Source of the DNA: an uncultured bacterium
GTDB lineage: Bacteria; Patescibacteriota; Minisyncoccia; Phycocordibacterales; UBA918
Length of the DNA stretch: 33,058 nt
Reading direction: 5' to 3'
Assembly: GCA_937867625.1 (NCBI GenBank)
Contig: CALMKR010000144.1
Location: 1-33,058 of the forward strand
Every line of letters begins with the position of its first letter. Position 1 is the stretch's first letter. A program made the translations under genes and the position numbers. The notes under the pieces are model-generated. The model made no database searches. It was not told where the DNA came from and saw only the letters and a list, made by a program, of their open reading frames with translations. Below are positions 18,759 to 29,128 of this stretch, one piece after another.

Positions 18759-20009
18759 CTATGCCATCAAGTAGTTTGCGCTAATACCAAATGCGTCGCC
18801 AGCACCCCAAGTCATTGGAACTGTAGAGCTTGTCGCCGCACCGTAAGCAGTGTTTGTTGCGGCTGAGTTTGAGGGTCTCAATGTTATGGTCGAGCTAGTA
18901 ATAGTCGGTACTCCAACATAGACTTGAATCGCTGCGTCTAAAATATAGCCCGTACCAATTGGTGCGTCACCAGCGTGAAAAGTTGAATCACAGGCTATAG
19001 GTGAGCCAACGCTAATAGAACCAGTTACGCCAGCGCCAGCTAGTGTGTATCGGTAATCAACAAAGACTCTAGTCCCAACTACTGAAAACCGAGAAAGGTT
19101 CACGGTTCCGCCAGATACGTTTGTTAGAGCTGCGGTGTAGTTAAAGAACTCGGGAAATCCTTTGGGCGTTGCTGCATTGCTGTAATAAGGTGCTGTAATA
19201 GCGGCGTTTGCAAGTGTGTAGTCACTGTTTGGAATAATAGTAACCGTAGTGCCAGATATGCTAGCCACGTACCAGTATTTAGAGGTTGTCTGGGTGAACC
19301 AAAGCTTCGTTCCTTTTGTAATTGCATCTGCGTCTGCTTGTGGGACAGTAAAGGTTGTCGCTGATACATATGTCCAAGCCCCAGTACCTCGTTGCCACTG
19401 GGATAGACTGTCGATAAAAGCTTTACCTGTACCTTTTGGAGTGATAGCCAAGTTTATGTTTGTATCACTGCCTGTTGCTGAAATTGAGGGTGCACCAGCT
19501 GTTGCTGCATTGGTGACCGTAATCTCATTCACTGCACTAGCTGTTGCAGGAGTTACGATAACTTCATTACCGTTTGCGTCGTTTATAGATGTAGTGATTT
19601 TTGGAGTTGTAAGAGGTAGAGAGGGGATCATTGCGCCTGTTTGTGTGTGAGATACCAATAGTCCGTCAACCATGCGGTTTTGTACTTCACTTGAGAGTGT
19701 AATGTAAACACGAGTCAATGCGCCCGCTGCGTAGTTTTGAGGTGTACCAGAGACGAGAGACACGTTCGTGATTGACGTTGCGCCAGAGACAACACCCTCA
19801 AACTCGCAGTATGTACCCGCTACCTGTACTTGGTCGCCGTTTACGATCTCGGCCGTGTCGATTGAGAAGATAACGCCCGTATCTGTAGGCCAGTTAGTTG
19901 TGCTTACTACTGTGATCGAAGTATTGCCAATTGTGTAGCCTGGTGAAGAGAGGGTAGTCGCTGTACCTTCACCTGTTTTGATTAGTAAGTCATTTGCTGA
20001 TGCTGCCAT
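18759..20009 (-). CDS. Tail fibre or receptor-binding virion protein (416 aa)
   Basis: A Thr/Ser/Gly/Ala-rich beta protein with few charged residues. Residues about 170-205 carry the pattern VNEITVTNAATAGAPSISAT followed by GSDTNINLAITPKGTGK, which recurs in phage tail and appendage proteins. The distal region (about 285-416) is likely a host-binding or trimerisation domain. It is the last structural gene before the lysis genes, the usual place for a fibre. Confidence 0.78.
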   Translation of the reverse strand: MAASANDLLIKTGEGTATTLSSPGYTIGNTSITVVSTTNWPTDTGVIFSIDTAEIVNGDQVQVAGTYCEFEGVVSGATSITNVSLVSGTPQNYAAGALTRVYITLSSEVQNRMVDGLLVSHTQTGAMIPSLPLTTPKITTSINDANGNEVIVTPATASAVNEITVTNAATAGAPSISATGSDTNINLAITPKGTGKAFIDSLSQWQRGTGAWTYVSATTFTVPQADADAITKGTKLWFTQTTSKYWYVASISGTTVTIIPNSDYTLANAAITAPYYSNAATPKGFPEFFNYTAALTNVSGGTVNLSRFSVVGTRVFVDYRYTLAGAGVTGSISVGSPIACDSTFHAGDAPIGTGYILDAAIQVYVGVPTITSSTITLRPSNSAATNTAYGAATSSTVPMTWGAGDAFGISANYLMA

Positions 20010-20028
20010 AATATTCTCCTTTAATTTA

Positions 20029-22029
20029 TCACGTTTGTGCTTTGATTACCAGGTCGTCAAGGGCAAATCCTTTAGTATTTACCGCGCTTAGTGTGTAGTC
20101 TGAGCCAGCCGTATCTGCTACCACTTCCCACGAGAGCTGATTGAGTAGACCCTTAGGTTTAATTCTCAACACCGTGGCACTTGTTCCAAAGGTGTTAATA
20201 GTGCCAGCAGCCTCACCGTATTGGTGTGCTTTGTTAGGGTTAAACAGGGTATCTACGCCGTATAGGAACTGTCCCCATCCAGTCTTAGTGGTAGTAACCG
20301 AGAAGGTGTCTGAGCCTGCTGATGTTTGTACGCCCTTACGAGTAAGCCCTGTTGCGTTGACCTGAATAAGTCCTTTGGGGAATAGGAACTTGAAGTACTG
20401 GTTGCGAATTGAGCCGAGAGTAATACCGTCCTCGTCCCAGACCATACTTTCAAACGCCGCACGACTGCGCCACGCTACATCATCGTCTTGGTGAGTTACT
20501 GCACCAGCATGAGTAAACTCTAGTATCTTGTTATCTACCAAAGCGCAGAAGTGAGTTGTCCCTGCATTGTCTTCGTATAACCATAGGTCTTTAGCGGCAA
20601 CTTGCCAGCGAAGTACCCAGAGGTTTTTACGTGAGCGGTCAAGATACCAGATCTCGTTATTCTCAGTAGATGATACAGGAAGCGCGAAGTAGAGTTTGCT
20701 GTTCATTGCTACCCCAACGGCTTTATGGAGGTTCTCGAGTGAAATACGTGCAGTATCAGGTTCGATCACTTGGTCAATACGGTTAGTGGTAAGGATGTTT
20801 ACGACGTTTTGAGATGTACCAGTAGTCTTAAAGTCAAGCCCCGTAGGGTAGTAGATAGAGTCACCGTCTTTAATAGTAGCCCTCGGTGCGTATGTACCAG
20901 ATTGTCCGTTAGACTCGTAGACGTTAGGGTAGACAATGATCTGATCGCCAATAGTCAAGGATTCAAATGATACGTGGTAGATTTTACCGTTACCAGCTGA
21001 ACCCCTTGCGGATACAGTGATAACAGGGTTTCCACGTCCATCACGGAAGCCTGTAACATAGTTGAGCTGTGTGTCGCCGTCTACGTCAATACCAACGTAT
21101 CCACCTCCGTTATATGGTGAGAAGTCACCAGTGCCAGGTGCAGAGTAGTAGAGGTAGTTATCAGCCGTTACGCCAAAGAGTTGTGAGTTCTTAGTGTCTG
21201 AGTACATATAAGTGAAGATAGCACCCTCGGTAGAGTTACCCTCTGGAGCGAGCTTAAAGGTGTTAGGCGCAAGTGTACCATAGTCCGTAAAGGTAAGACC
21301 CGTAACGGTGTATAGTTCGTAACAGTTAGCTACTGAGTCTCCTACATATACTGTGTAACTATCTGCGCCTGCTACAGAAGACCACGTAAGTGTCATAAAG
21401 TCCGTGTTTTCAATCCACGAGTCACGAGGCTTATTAGATGTGTCCGTACCTGTTGCAGAAGCGATAGACTCACCCACATCGTTGTTAGCAGTAACACGGT
21501 AATAAATATTAAAGCCTGTGCCAGTCGCACCAGACATAGTCACAGTAGGCGCACCTGGGGTAGCTAGAGACGTATATGTATTTACAGAGTCGTCGGTTAG
21601 GTCGATGTATGAGAGGTTATTTGTTCCGTTATAGAGGTACAGTTTAGCTTTAGACTGTACACCCTGCATCCACGCCGTAGAACTGTACGAGCCACCCACT
21701 AGTGAGAAGTTACCACCGTCAGATTGCTTGTATATCTTGCCTGTGCCTGCGTCGTTCATAGCCCAGTAGAGGCTGCGTGTGCTGTTGTAACGAACGTTAG
21801 CCCTACCAATGACAGTAAGGCTTGGTTGATCACCGTAGCGCACTAGAGGCGGTCGTGGACGAAGAACTGCGTCCTGTACCACTTCCATATTTGTAAGGTC
21901 AGATAAAGAGTCGAGAGGACGACGTGAGTTGTCAATCGTAGAAATATAGCCCTTAGAAAACTTATTCTGGTGGACGTTGACTACTCGACGAGCCTTCCTC
22001 TTGCTTCGACCTTTACCTATTTCAAACAT
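20029..22029 (-). CDS. Tail nozzle-like protein (666 aa)
   Basis: A large beta-rich protein that begins with a basic segment (GKGRSKRKARRVVNVHQNKF) and GYISTIDNSRRPLDSLSDLT, then repeated blades (YLYNGTNNLSYIDL; LYYSAPGTGDFS; KIYHVSFESL; NEIWYLDRSR), consistent with the beta-propeller tail nozzles of podoviruses. Residues about 160-250 look like a fibronectin type III insert (PGAPTVTMSG...TWSSVAGADSYTVYVG). It starts one base after the adaptor gene, the order found in short-tailed phages. Confidence 0.74.
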   Translation of the reverse strand: MFEIGKGRSKRKARRVVNVHQNKFSKGYISTIDNSRRPLDSLSDLTNMEVVQDAVLRPRPPLVRYGDQPSLTVIGRANVRYNSTRSLYWAMNDAGTGKIYKQSDGGNFSLVGGSYSSTAWMQGVQSKAKLYLYNGTNNLSYIDLTDDSVNTYTSLATPGAPTVTMSGATGTGFNIYYRVTANNDVGESIASATGTDTSNKPRDSWIENTDFMTLTWSSVAGADSYTVYVGDSVANCYELYTVTGLTFTDYGTLAPNTFKLAPEGNSTEGAIFTYMYSDTKNSQLFGVTADNYLYYSAPGTGDFSPYNGGGYVGIDVDGDTQLNYVTGFRDGRGNPVITVSARGSAGNGKIYHVSFESLTIGDQIIVYPNVYESNGQSGTYAPRATIKDGDSIYYPTGLDFKTTGTSQNVVNILTTNRIDQVIEPDTARISLENLHKAVGVAMNSKLYFALPVSSTENNEIWYLDRSRKNLWVLRWQVAAKDLWLYEDNAGTTHFCALVDNKILEFTHAGAVTHQDDDVAWRSRAAFESMVWDEDGITLGSIRNQYFKFLFPKGLIQVNATGLTRKGVQTSAGSDTFSVTTTKTGWGQFLYGVDTLFNPNKAHQYGEAAGTINTFGTSATVLRIKPKGLLNQLSWEVVADTAGSDYTLSAVNTKGFALDDLVIKAQT

Positions 22030-22030
22030 C

Positions 22031-22912
22031 TTAGTTTACGCTCCTCGGATCGAGAATACGGTTGCGCATATTGTAAGGTATAGTGCGGGGTCGAGCGTAC
22101 TCACCTTTACGGTTTGTAGCTGCCATAGCCTGATAAAGGGCGTTTGCTTTGCGGTTGAGGTCTGATGCCTTGTCTTCGTAGATAACGTCGTTAAACGCTA
22201 CTTCTGATGCTGTAGCCATAACACCCCAGTTGGGGTCAGGGAATGGAAGCAGGTCAGTAGAAGCTGAGATGTCATCAGGAACGTAGAAGCCAGGTACTTG
22301 AAGCTCGCCACCTACAATATCCTCGCCAGACTGAATAGTTGTGTTGATTGTGAGAGTTTTAGGGTTCTCACCGCTAATGTATGCACCCCGAGTAGTTTCG
22401 TTACGTGCGCCAGCCTGCATGAAGTCGACGTATCGGTATGTACCGTCGGTTGTCAGTATAACCACCTGATCGCTCGGATTGTTGAAACTGCGATGTAGGC
22501 TGTATGATTGAACACCAGCAGCAATAACAGACTTGTGCGTGAGTGTGAGGTCTGAGGCTGTCGTAGAGAATGCTACGGTTACTGTGAGGCTTGTATCGCT
22601 GACAATGGTTGCAATAGTGCGCTCAGTCTCACCAGCAACAGTAATCTTGTCTCCTACACGGTAGTCGGTGAAGTAAGTCCCAGACCCCGCAAGTGCAGTC
22701 GTTCCTGCTGTTGTAACAGTGCCAGGCTCAGTTGGTGCGACTGCCTTAAAAGCTGAACTCCATGAAAGATTAGGGTTCTTAAACAATTCGTCTTTTTTAT
22801 CGTTTAGGACTGATACCCAGTAGTTAGACTCATCGTCACCAAAGGTCGGTGCTTCGTCATCAATACCTCTGAGGGCGTATGATATTTTAGTTAAGGCTGT
22901 TTCTACGTTCAT
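22031..22912 (-). CDS. Tail adaptor (gatekeeper)-like protein (293 aa)
   Basis: Helical N-terminus (MNVETALTKISYALRGIDDE), a C-terminal helical part (SDLNRKANALYQAMAATNRK) and between them a beta insert of about residues 60-125 (GTTALAGSGTYFTDYRVGDK) that resembles repeats found in many phage virion proteins. Position between the internal protein and the nozzle suggests the portal-to-tail adaptor. No diagnostic residues. Confidence 0.68.
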   Translation of the reverse strand: MNVETALTKISYALRGIDDEAPTFGDDESNYWVSVLNDKKDELFKNPNLSWSSAFKAVAPTEPGTVTTAGTTALAGSGTYFTDYRVGDKITVAGETERTIATIVSDTSLTVTVAFSTTASDLTLTHKSVIAAGVQSYSLHRSFNNPSDQVVILTTDGTYRYVDFMQAGARNETTRGAYISGENPKTLTINTTIQSGEDIVGGELQVPGFYVPDDISASTDLLPFPDPNWGVMATASEVAFNDVIYEDKASDLNRKANALYQAMAATNRKGEYARPRTIPYNMRNRILDPRSVN

Positions 22913-22977
22913 CTTGTCGCTCCTTGCGTTTTCGCTGGGTTAGACGATTTCGATGATACGGTTTGTCGTGTATTCAT
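22909..22977 (-). CDS. 22-aa peptide between internal protein and adaptor
   Basis: ATG 22977 follows AAAGGAG and the stop of the 1667-aa gene, and its TGA overlaps the adaptor ATG (ATGA). It encodes MNTRQTVSSKSSNPAKTQGA plus TR. Probably a coupling peptide. Confidence 0.48.
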   Translation of the reverse strand: MNTRQTVSSKSSNPAKTQGATR

Positions 22978-22978
22978 A

Positions 22979-25900
22979 TTATACTCCTTTTATAGTTGCT
23001 TCTTCAATAAGTTTTCTTAAATTACCTGAAACTTGACCAGATACGTCACCAAATGCGTTTAGCTTGTAGTTTTTCTTAGCAGCTTTTCTGCCAGTTGATG
23101 ACTTGGTTGTTTTCTTTGCTGTAGTCTTTTTGGCTTTCGCTTCTTCTTTGGCTGCCTGTTTTTGTTCTTCGGTTAGTTCAATACCATCAAAGTAATCTAC
23201 AGGCTCACCTGCTAGGTATGCTTTTTGTCGAGCTGTAAGTTTTACCTCAGTTAGTTCCGATTTCACGGCACCATAGGCTGTATCATTTGCACGAGTTAAT
23301 ACAGTCTTTTTATCTTCAGCAGACAACATTGCATAACGTGGGTCTTCCATAACTTTTTTCCACTCAGTGGACACTTGTTTTGCAACTTTCTTATTGAGTT
23401 CGAGCATTTGTTTATCATCTAGGAGTGAATCACCGTTAGCGTCTTTGAATGTACTCTTGGTTGCTTGCGTTGGCGTAATACCCTCACCTTGGTCTTGTAG
23501 TGAGCGAAGTTCTGCTGTCATTGGGTTAGTTGCTGTAAGGTCTTTAGACGGCTTGAATGGGTTTATTATCTCGTCAATCATACTGCCTCGTCGTGGGACT
23601 TCATCACCGTAAATGTTTGTTTTAGCTGGCAGTGTTTGGCGTAGACCAGGAATACCAGCAGTTACAGCGTCACCTATACCGTTCATCTCACGCTGTACAG
23701 GGTCGGTTGCACGAGCAGCCGTTCGAACGATGTTAGGTACAACACTACCTGCTGTTTGTTCTGCAAACTTCTCTGCGCTTCGTGTAGGGTCTGTAAGGGC
23801 GTTGATACCACCTGATACACCCTTTAAGAATGACTGCTCTGTAAACGCTTTGCCTGCACCTGCAAGGGCATTTGCATAAGCTGTTTCAGGGTCTTCACCC
23901 TCATTTATAGCGTTTTGGTATTCTGCACCTGCTGCGAGTAAGTTTCCTGCTGGTTGGAAATAGTTGGTAGATAACCATTGATCGCCCACTTTTATAGAAT
24001 AAGGTTGTTTGCCTTCTGCTTCCCATAGATCACGTTCTTTTTTCTCTGTAGGATAGCCAAGTGTCATAGCACCAGAGTTAGCAAGTGCTACACCTGCGCC
24101 AACAAGAGGAATAACCATTGAACCGTTAGCAATAGCCTGTGTCATAGCACGTTGGTCAAACTTCTTAGCTTTAATCTGTTTAACAATCTCCGTAGCCCAT
24201 CCAATAGGTGTTCGTTCAATCATACGAGTTGCGATAGATGATGGGACTCCTGAGAATGGTATGAGGAACTCTGCAATGTCTGCACCAATGCCAGTACCGC
24301 TTTTAAGTTGTGAGGCTCGTCGTCCTAGCTCTGTTTCGTTTTGGAATACAGCATATCGTGCTTCTTTATCTGCTAAGTCCATAGCTTTTGTTTGTGGCTC
24401 GGTAATAAACTGTTTTACAAAGTCTGATTTTGCGCTACCCTTTAGCTTTTGGCGTGAAGCCTCTGTAAGTGCTTGATCGTATAGTGAATTACGAAGTGCT
24501 GCATAGTAAAACGGTTGGTCTTGTGCGCCCATAGTTCTAAATACTGCCTGTGTATAGACTTCAGCAGCTTTACCAAGTGGTTTGTCTGAGTAGTTAATGT
24601 TTCGGACATCGAATTTCTGACTAGGGTTACGTGGGTCATAGCCTGTCTTAAAGTATTTAATACCCTTAACGATTCCCTCACCAGTACCAGACGCAGTTCC
24701 TCTAAGTGTGTACTTACGGCTTCTCTGTCCAGTAAAGAAGAATGCTGTAGCAGCGTCAAGTATGTTAGCAAGTGGGTCTACATAACCTTTTCTAAGAATT
24801 GCCTCAACGATGTTGGCTACTAAGTTTCCTGCGGTAGTACGAGGTGAAGTTAAAAGTCCAGCTTTCCATACTTGTAGTATTTGGCTCATCTTCCTTTGAG
24901 GTAATTGCTTAGCAACGTATTGCATAAGATTATTTCGGGCAAGACCATTTTCGTATGAACCAGCGTCCGTCTTTTTAACCTGTTGAATAAAACTATCGAT
25001 CTTCTTGGTCATTTCAGGGGTAATAGTAACACCCTCTTTTTTGAGTGACTTAATAGCAGAAAAGCGTAAGCCCTCTGGTGTACGGTTTCCAAGGAGTGAA
25101 GCCGCTTGTACCAACTGACCAGCTTTTGAGAACTTCTCCGCTAGTTGTTCGTATATCTCGGTTGCCTCTTGAAGGCTCTTCGTGGTACTGCGAGCGTCTA
25201 GGCGTTTAGCAACTGCGATAGCGTCTGAGGCTGTCTGGTCGTCGATCTTGTCTGCGATCAAGCGGTCTTTAATGTCAGTAGTCGCTTCTTTAAGACTTCG
25301 TGACTTTAAGAACTTATCAGACTGAAATAGTCGTTGCTCATCGGTAACAGTAGTGTATGAACCTTCTTTACCACGCATAGCAGTTCTGAGTTTGTCGCTC
25401 GTTTCGGCTGAACCCTTAACAGTACGTGTAAACTTCGTCTTTGCCTGTCGTGGTGCTGTAATACCTGCTGCCTCTAAGTCTGCGACAATCTGGTTCTCCC
25501 TTTGTAGTGCGAGGGGTTCGTCAATGTATAGTCCACTCTCTGGGTCTGTGCGTGAGATAACTTCTGCACGTTTCTGTATATCTGGGCTATTACGTAACTC
25601 TGTGATTTTCTTGCCTTGTTCTCGTGATGAGGATCGTGCGTCGAGTTCTCTCTTAACGACATCTAGCATGTCTTCACTTGTCATAGTAAGTTGACCGTCA
25701 ACTCTGTTGCCCTCAAATTCTGCTGCAATATCGTCTAATGCCCTGCCGTCTTTTTCAGATAAGTAGCGAGGTGGTATGCCAGACTCACGAGCAGATAGAC
25801 CTGTTACTTCTTTAATACTACTCGGTTTAATCTTTGGTATACCTGCCTCAAACGCACCTGTACTGCCTGATTCAAATAGCAGTGGGTCTGTTTCGTATAC

Positions 25901-27982
25901 TGCTTGGTCTACGGCTTCACGCATCGCTTTGCTTTGTTTTCGGTATGGCGTTAGTCCAGCAGCTTCTAGGTCTGCTTCAAAGGCTGATTTTTGGGTAGTT
26001 GGTTGTTTAGGTGTCTTAGTTACTTGTGGGGCTGAAGCCTCAATATCAAACACAACTAGCTGGTCGTTTGTACCACTAGACGCATCTGCAACTGTCTTTT
26101 TTATTATTATGCCGTCATGCCCTTGTTGCTTTAGGCTATCGGCAAATGCCTTCTTGTTATCAAACTTATCAGCTTCGTACTGGAACACATCGTAACTATC
26201 TTTGAGTTTTATCTTCTCTTCTTTTAATGCGCCGTTAAGTTGGTCTATTTTGTTGGTAAACTCTCTGTCTGTTTGCCAAGAGTAGCCTGATGGGTTGTTG
26301 TTTATTGTTGCATCTTTATACTGTTTTCTCTGTAGCTCTGTTTCTTTAATTTGGTTTTCTATACTTTCAATGTTGCTTCTAACCTGTTTTGCTTGGCTAG
26401 GACTTAACGGTTCGTAGATTTTTGGATTATTTAGTTTTGGTGTAGCTTCAATGACTCTGCCTGTTTTTGACTCTGGATTATTTTTATAGATACTTTCGTA
26501 TGTGAACTTGTCCGCTACGTTTCTGTCGCTACTAAACCAAGTGCCAATACCAGCATTTCTATTTTCTGAGTAGCTAGTCTGATTGTTTTTTAGTGTATCA
26601 AACTTTCTCGGTGTTCCGTGATACCACATCTGGCCTTCTGCTTTACCCCCTGGTACTTGTATAGAACCACGCTCTAGTATTCTGCGTCGTTCGGTATTAA
26701 GTTGTGCGATACCTTGGTTGATCTGTTCACGGCGAGTAGGGTTGGTCTCTACGTCAAAAGCTCTCTTGTAGTTATCAAGAGTTTCGTTTATCTGTGCAAG
26801 TTGTGGGTTGATGTTTTCTACTGCACGAGCTACGTTTTTAGCGCCAGTAGTGGTTGCATCGCCTATAACTTGTCCAGCCTTAATAGTCGCAGGAATAGCA
26901 GCGCCCGTTACAGCTCCGATTGCCGCACCAGTGCCGATACCTGAAGCATAGTCTTGAAGAGTGGCGTCTGCGCCCATCTGTTCTGCCGTACCAGCTCCAC
27001 CGTATGCTGCACCGAGGGTGCTACCTGATACAGCGCCCTGTCTGATTGTCTGTGGGTTAAGCACGGTATTAGTAAAGTTGACAAGCTTAGAGCCTGCCGT
27101 TGCCGTCTGTCCGCCCTTAACTGCTGCACCCACTAGCTTGCTTCCAGCACCAGCGGTAACTACGTCTAGTCCAATGCTTGCTACTGCGCCAGCTGCTTTA
27201 GTGGGGTCTGTACGTTCTGCTACCTGAGTCTGAGTAGCTTCCTGTTGCGCTGATAGGAGGTCGCTCTGTGCTGCTATGTTTGAGATAGCCTGCTTGTAGC
27301 GCTCTTTTGCCACAGGGTCGGCTGTTTTATTCATGTTATCAGTAAGGTTACGAACAGTCTCCGCTACGCCCTGTTGGTAGTCGGCCTGAGCCTTGTCTGC
27401 CTCGCCCTGAACTCCTGCACCGAACACTTCGCCAAAGCCCTCACCGATACGCTTATAGGCTGATGGGGCTGCTGCTACAGCGTCCTGTGCAAAGGTAAGT
27501 GGATTACCGCCCTGCTTCTTGCCGTATGTTTCAATGTTGGCTAGCTGTTGTTGCGCCCAGTCTCGGTTTTTTATATCTTCCTGAGAGTTGAACTTCGTGC
27601 GTCCAGCAAGCCCCTGTAAATCTGCGATGCGCTGTCTCTGTGAGTATACGTCAGAGGTATTAAACTTAGTCACCTCTGGGTCTTTAGTCTCGAAGTACTG
27701 TTTAGTGAGTACGTCTTGATCGAACTTGCTACCACCTGCTGCAAGGTTGCCACGTACTGCGTCTACTTGATTACCTGTCCCTTTTGAGAACTCTTCAATA
27801 GTGATCTTTTGGTTACCGTTATAGAAGTCTGTACCACCGTCTGAGCGTTTCTGTTGGCGGTATGGAGACGTAGAAGCAGGAGCTACAGATTGCTGTGCTG
27901 GCTGAGTAGACGCAACATAAACAGGCTGCTTATACGTCTTGAGTTCTTCTCTGAGGTCTTTTGGATTGAGGCTGTATGCCAT
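22979..27982 (-). CDS. Giant internal virion / polyvalent protein with ART-like domain (1667 aa)
   Basis: The N-terminal 450 residues are Gln/Ala/Gly-rich, with long Gly-Ala segments that could insert in membranes (about 265-380). Residues about 452-650 resemble a mono-ADP-ribosyltransferase of polyvalent proteins: MWYHGTPRKFD, GIGTWFSSDRNVADKF and, at the end, GHDGIIIKK...QLVVFDIEA. Near 737 lies ESGIPPRYLSEKDG, a pattern seen in other large phage polyvalent proteins. Residues about 1040-1420 (SPRTTAGNLVANIV; FLIPFSGVPSSIATRM) match the helical internal region of ejected virion proteins. A Lys-rich segment (about 1610-1640) follows. Likely ejected with DNA and able to modify a host target. 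Confidence 0.84.
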   Translation of the reverse strand: MAYSLNPKDLREELKTYKQPVYVASTQPAQQSVAPASTSPYRQQKRSDGGTDFYNGNQKITIEEFSKGTGNQVDAVRGNLAAGGSKFDQDVLTKQYFETKDPEVTKFNTSDVYSQRQRIADLQGLAGRTKFNSQEDIKNRDWAQQQLANIETYGKKQGGNPLTFAQDAVAAAPSAYKRIGEGFGEVFGAGVQGEADKAQADYQQGVAETVRNLTDNMNKTADPVAKERYKQAISNIAAQSDLLSAQQEATQTQVAERTDPTKAAGAVASIGLDVVTAGAGSKLVGAAVKGGQTATAGSKLVNFTNTVLNPQTIRQGAVSGSTLGAAYGGAGTAEQMGADATLQDYASGIGTGAAIGAVTGAAIPATIKAGQVIGDATTTGAKNVARAVENINPQLAQINETLDNYKRAFDVETNPTRREQINQGIAQLNTERRRILERGSIQVPGGKAEGQMWYHGTPRKFDTLKNNQTSYSENRNAGIGTWFSSDRNVADKFTYESIYKNNPESKTGRVIEATPKLNNPKIYEPLSPSQAKQVRSNIESIENQIKETELQRKQYKDATINNNPSGYSWQTDREFTNKIDQLNGALKEEKIKLKDSYDVFQYEADKFDNKKAFADSLKQQGHDGIIIKKTVADASSGTNDQLVVFDIEASAPQVTKTPKQPTTQKSAFEADLEAAGLTPYRKQSKAMREAVDQAVYETDPLLFESGSTGAFEAGIPKIKPSSIKEVTGLSARESGIPPRYLSEKDGRALDDIAAEFEGNRVDGQLTMTSEDMLDVVKRELDARSSSREQGKKITELRNSPDIQKRAEVISRTDPESGLYIDEPLALQRENQIVADLEAAGITAPRQAKTKFTRTVKGSAETSDKLRTAMRGKEGSYTTVTDEQRLFQSDKFLKSRSLKEATTDIKDRLIADKIDDQTASDAIAVAKRLDARSTTKSLQEATEIYEQLAEKFSKAGQLVQAASLLGNRTPEGLRFSAIKSLKKEGVTITPEMTKKIDSFIQQVKKTDAGSYENGLARNNLMQYVAKQLPQRKMSQILQVWKAGLLTSPRTTAGNLVANIVEAILRKGYVDPLANILDAATAFFFTGQRSRKYTLRGTASGTGEGIVKGIKYFKTGYDPRNPSQKFDVRNINYSDKPLGKAAEVYTQAVFRTMGAQDQPFYYAALRNSLYDQALTEASRQKLKGSAKSDFVKQFITEPQTKAMDLADKEARYAVFQNETELGRRASQLKSGTGIGADIAEFLIPFSGVPSSIATRMIERTPIGWATEIVKQIKAKKFDQRAMTQAIANGSMVIPLVGAGVALANSGAMTLGYPTEKKERDLWEAEGKQPYSIKVGDQWLSTNYFQPAGNLLAAGAEYQNAINEGEDPETAYANALAGAGKAFTEQSFLKGVSGGINALTDPTRSAEKFAEQTAGSVVPNIVRTAARATDPVQREMNGIGDAVTAGIPGLRQTLPAKTNIYGDEVPRRGSMIDEIINPFKPSKDLTATNPMTAELRSLQDQGEGITPTQATKSTFKDANGDSLLDDKQMLELNKKVAKQVSTEWKKVMEDPRYAMLSAEDKKTVLTRANDTAYGAVKSELTEVKLTARQKAYLAGEPVDYFDGIELTEEQKQAAKEEAKAKKTTAKKTTKSSTGRKAAKKNYKLNAFGDVSGQVSGNLRKLIEEATIKGV

Positions 27983-27991
27983 TATGAACCC

Positions 27992-29062
27992 CTAAGCTAA
28001 TGTTTGATCTTCGTTGCGTTTCTTGAGTAGTTGTTCGTATGGTGAGTACGTTGAACCTGTACCTTGGTTGGCGTTGATAGCTGCACGATCAACTGTGTAG
28101 TCTCGTAGGCTTGGTGCGTTTACCTGAACATCTTTAACTGAGTAAGGGGTTACTGAACCACGGAGTAGGTTGTCAATAGCAGTCTCACGGCTTGCAATAT
28201 CATTCGTGTACTGTTGTGAAGCGTTACGAGCTGCACCGTAACCACCGCCCATAATTGAAGCCTTTTCGCGAGCTGCGTTAGCAAGTGCCTCAGAGATTTG
28301 ATTTTGCTGTTCAAGTACACCGCTGCGGAGGCTTGTCTCGCGGCTTCGCTTCTGTTCGGCAAGATCAGCAAGGAGGTTTTCAAAGTCTGTTTTCGCACGG
28401 TTTTCTGAGGTTGCAAGGTCACGGTAGTTTGCGCCATAGTTAGTCAGCACATCGCCACGTTCACCTGATGCCTGGCGAGCGACTGCACCTGGGGCTGCAA
28501 ACTTAAATGCAGATGAGTCTGTACCGCCTGCCATACCGAGACGGCGACGGAGGCTGTCTGCTAGTGTGCGAGCGTTTGTATCTACCTTACCAATAGCGTT
28601 CTGTTTAGCTAGGTCTGTGTCTGAGCGTTTAGTTTGGAAGTCTTCGAGCGCACGTCCGCGAGCTTCGTTCTGGCGTGATGTTTCTTTGTTAAACGAGCTT
28701 TCAAGTGATGCGAGTCCCGTGTCTAGCCCCGATGTAGTACGTCCCATCTGACGGCTATAATTAGCAATGAGGTCGTCTATGTAGGCAACATCTTCTGCTG
28801 AGTAGCTTGAGCCTCCGCCGCCTGTGCTTGTACCTATATTACCACCACCTGTAGTAGTTAAGTTGTCACCAATATCTGTATTTGTTCGTAGGTATGGGAC
28901 TGTCTCTGCTGCTGCTGTATTACGTGCTGCTGCACGTGCTGGCTCATTGTCACCAACACCAGGTATAAGGTCAAGTGATGGCGATTCGACTCCTATACCA
29001 AAGCCAGCAGTTAATGGGTTGGACTTGGCTACGTTTACAATTAAATCCTGCAAAAATGACAT
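27992..29062 (-). CDS. Coiled-coil virion protein (356 aa), probable internal core partner
   Basis: A hydrophobic N-terminus (MSFLQDLIVNVAKSNPLTAG), a Thr/Gly linker (TTTGGGNIGTSTGGGG) and a long Ala/Arg/Glu/Gln helical region (about 95-300: ESSFNKETSRQNEARGRALE and onward). Such helical partners often sit before the giant ejected protein of short-tailed phages. GGAGAAA precedes the ATG, which follows its own promoter. Confidence 0.66.
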   Translation of the reverse strand: MSFLQDLIVNVAKSNPLTAGFGIGVESPSLDLIPGVGDNEPARAAARNTAAAETVPYLRTNTDIGDNLTTTGGGNIGTSTGGGGSSYSAEDVAYIDDLIANYSRQMGRTTSGLDTGLASLESSFNKETSRQNEARGRALEDFQTKRSDTDLAKQNAIGKVDTNARTLADSLRRRLGMAGGTDSSAFKFAAPGAVARQASGERGDVLTNYGANYRDLATSENRAKTDFENLLADLAEQKRSRETSLRSGVLEQQNQISEALANAAREKASIMGGGYGAARNASQQYTNDIASRETAIDNLLRGSVTPYSVKDVQVNAPSLRDYTVDRAAINANQGTGSTYSPYEQLLKKRNEDQTLA

Positions 29063-29128
29063 ATATTTCTCCGTATATAAAAGTTGAGTTGAGTCTCAAT
29101 TCGTAAATACGGTGTCGAGATGACTTCC

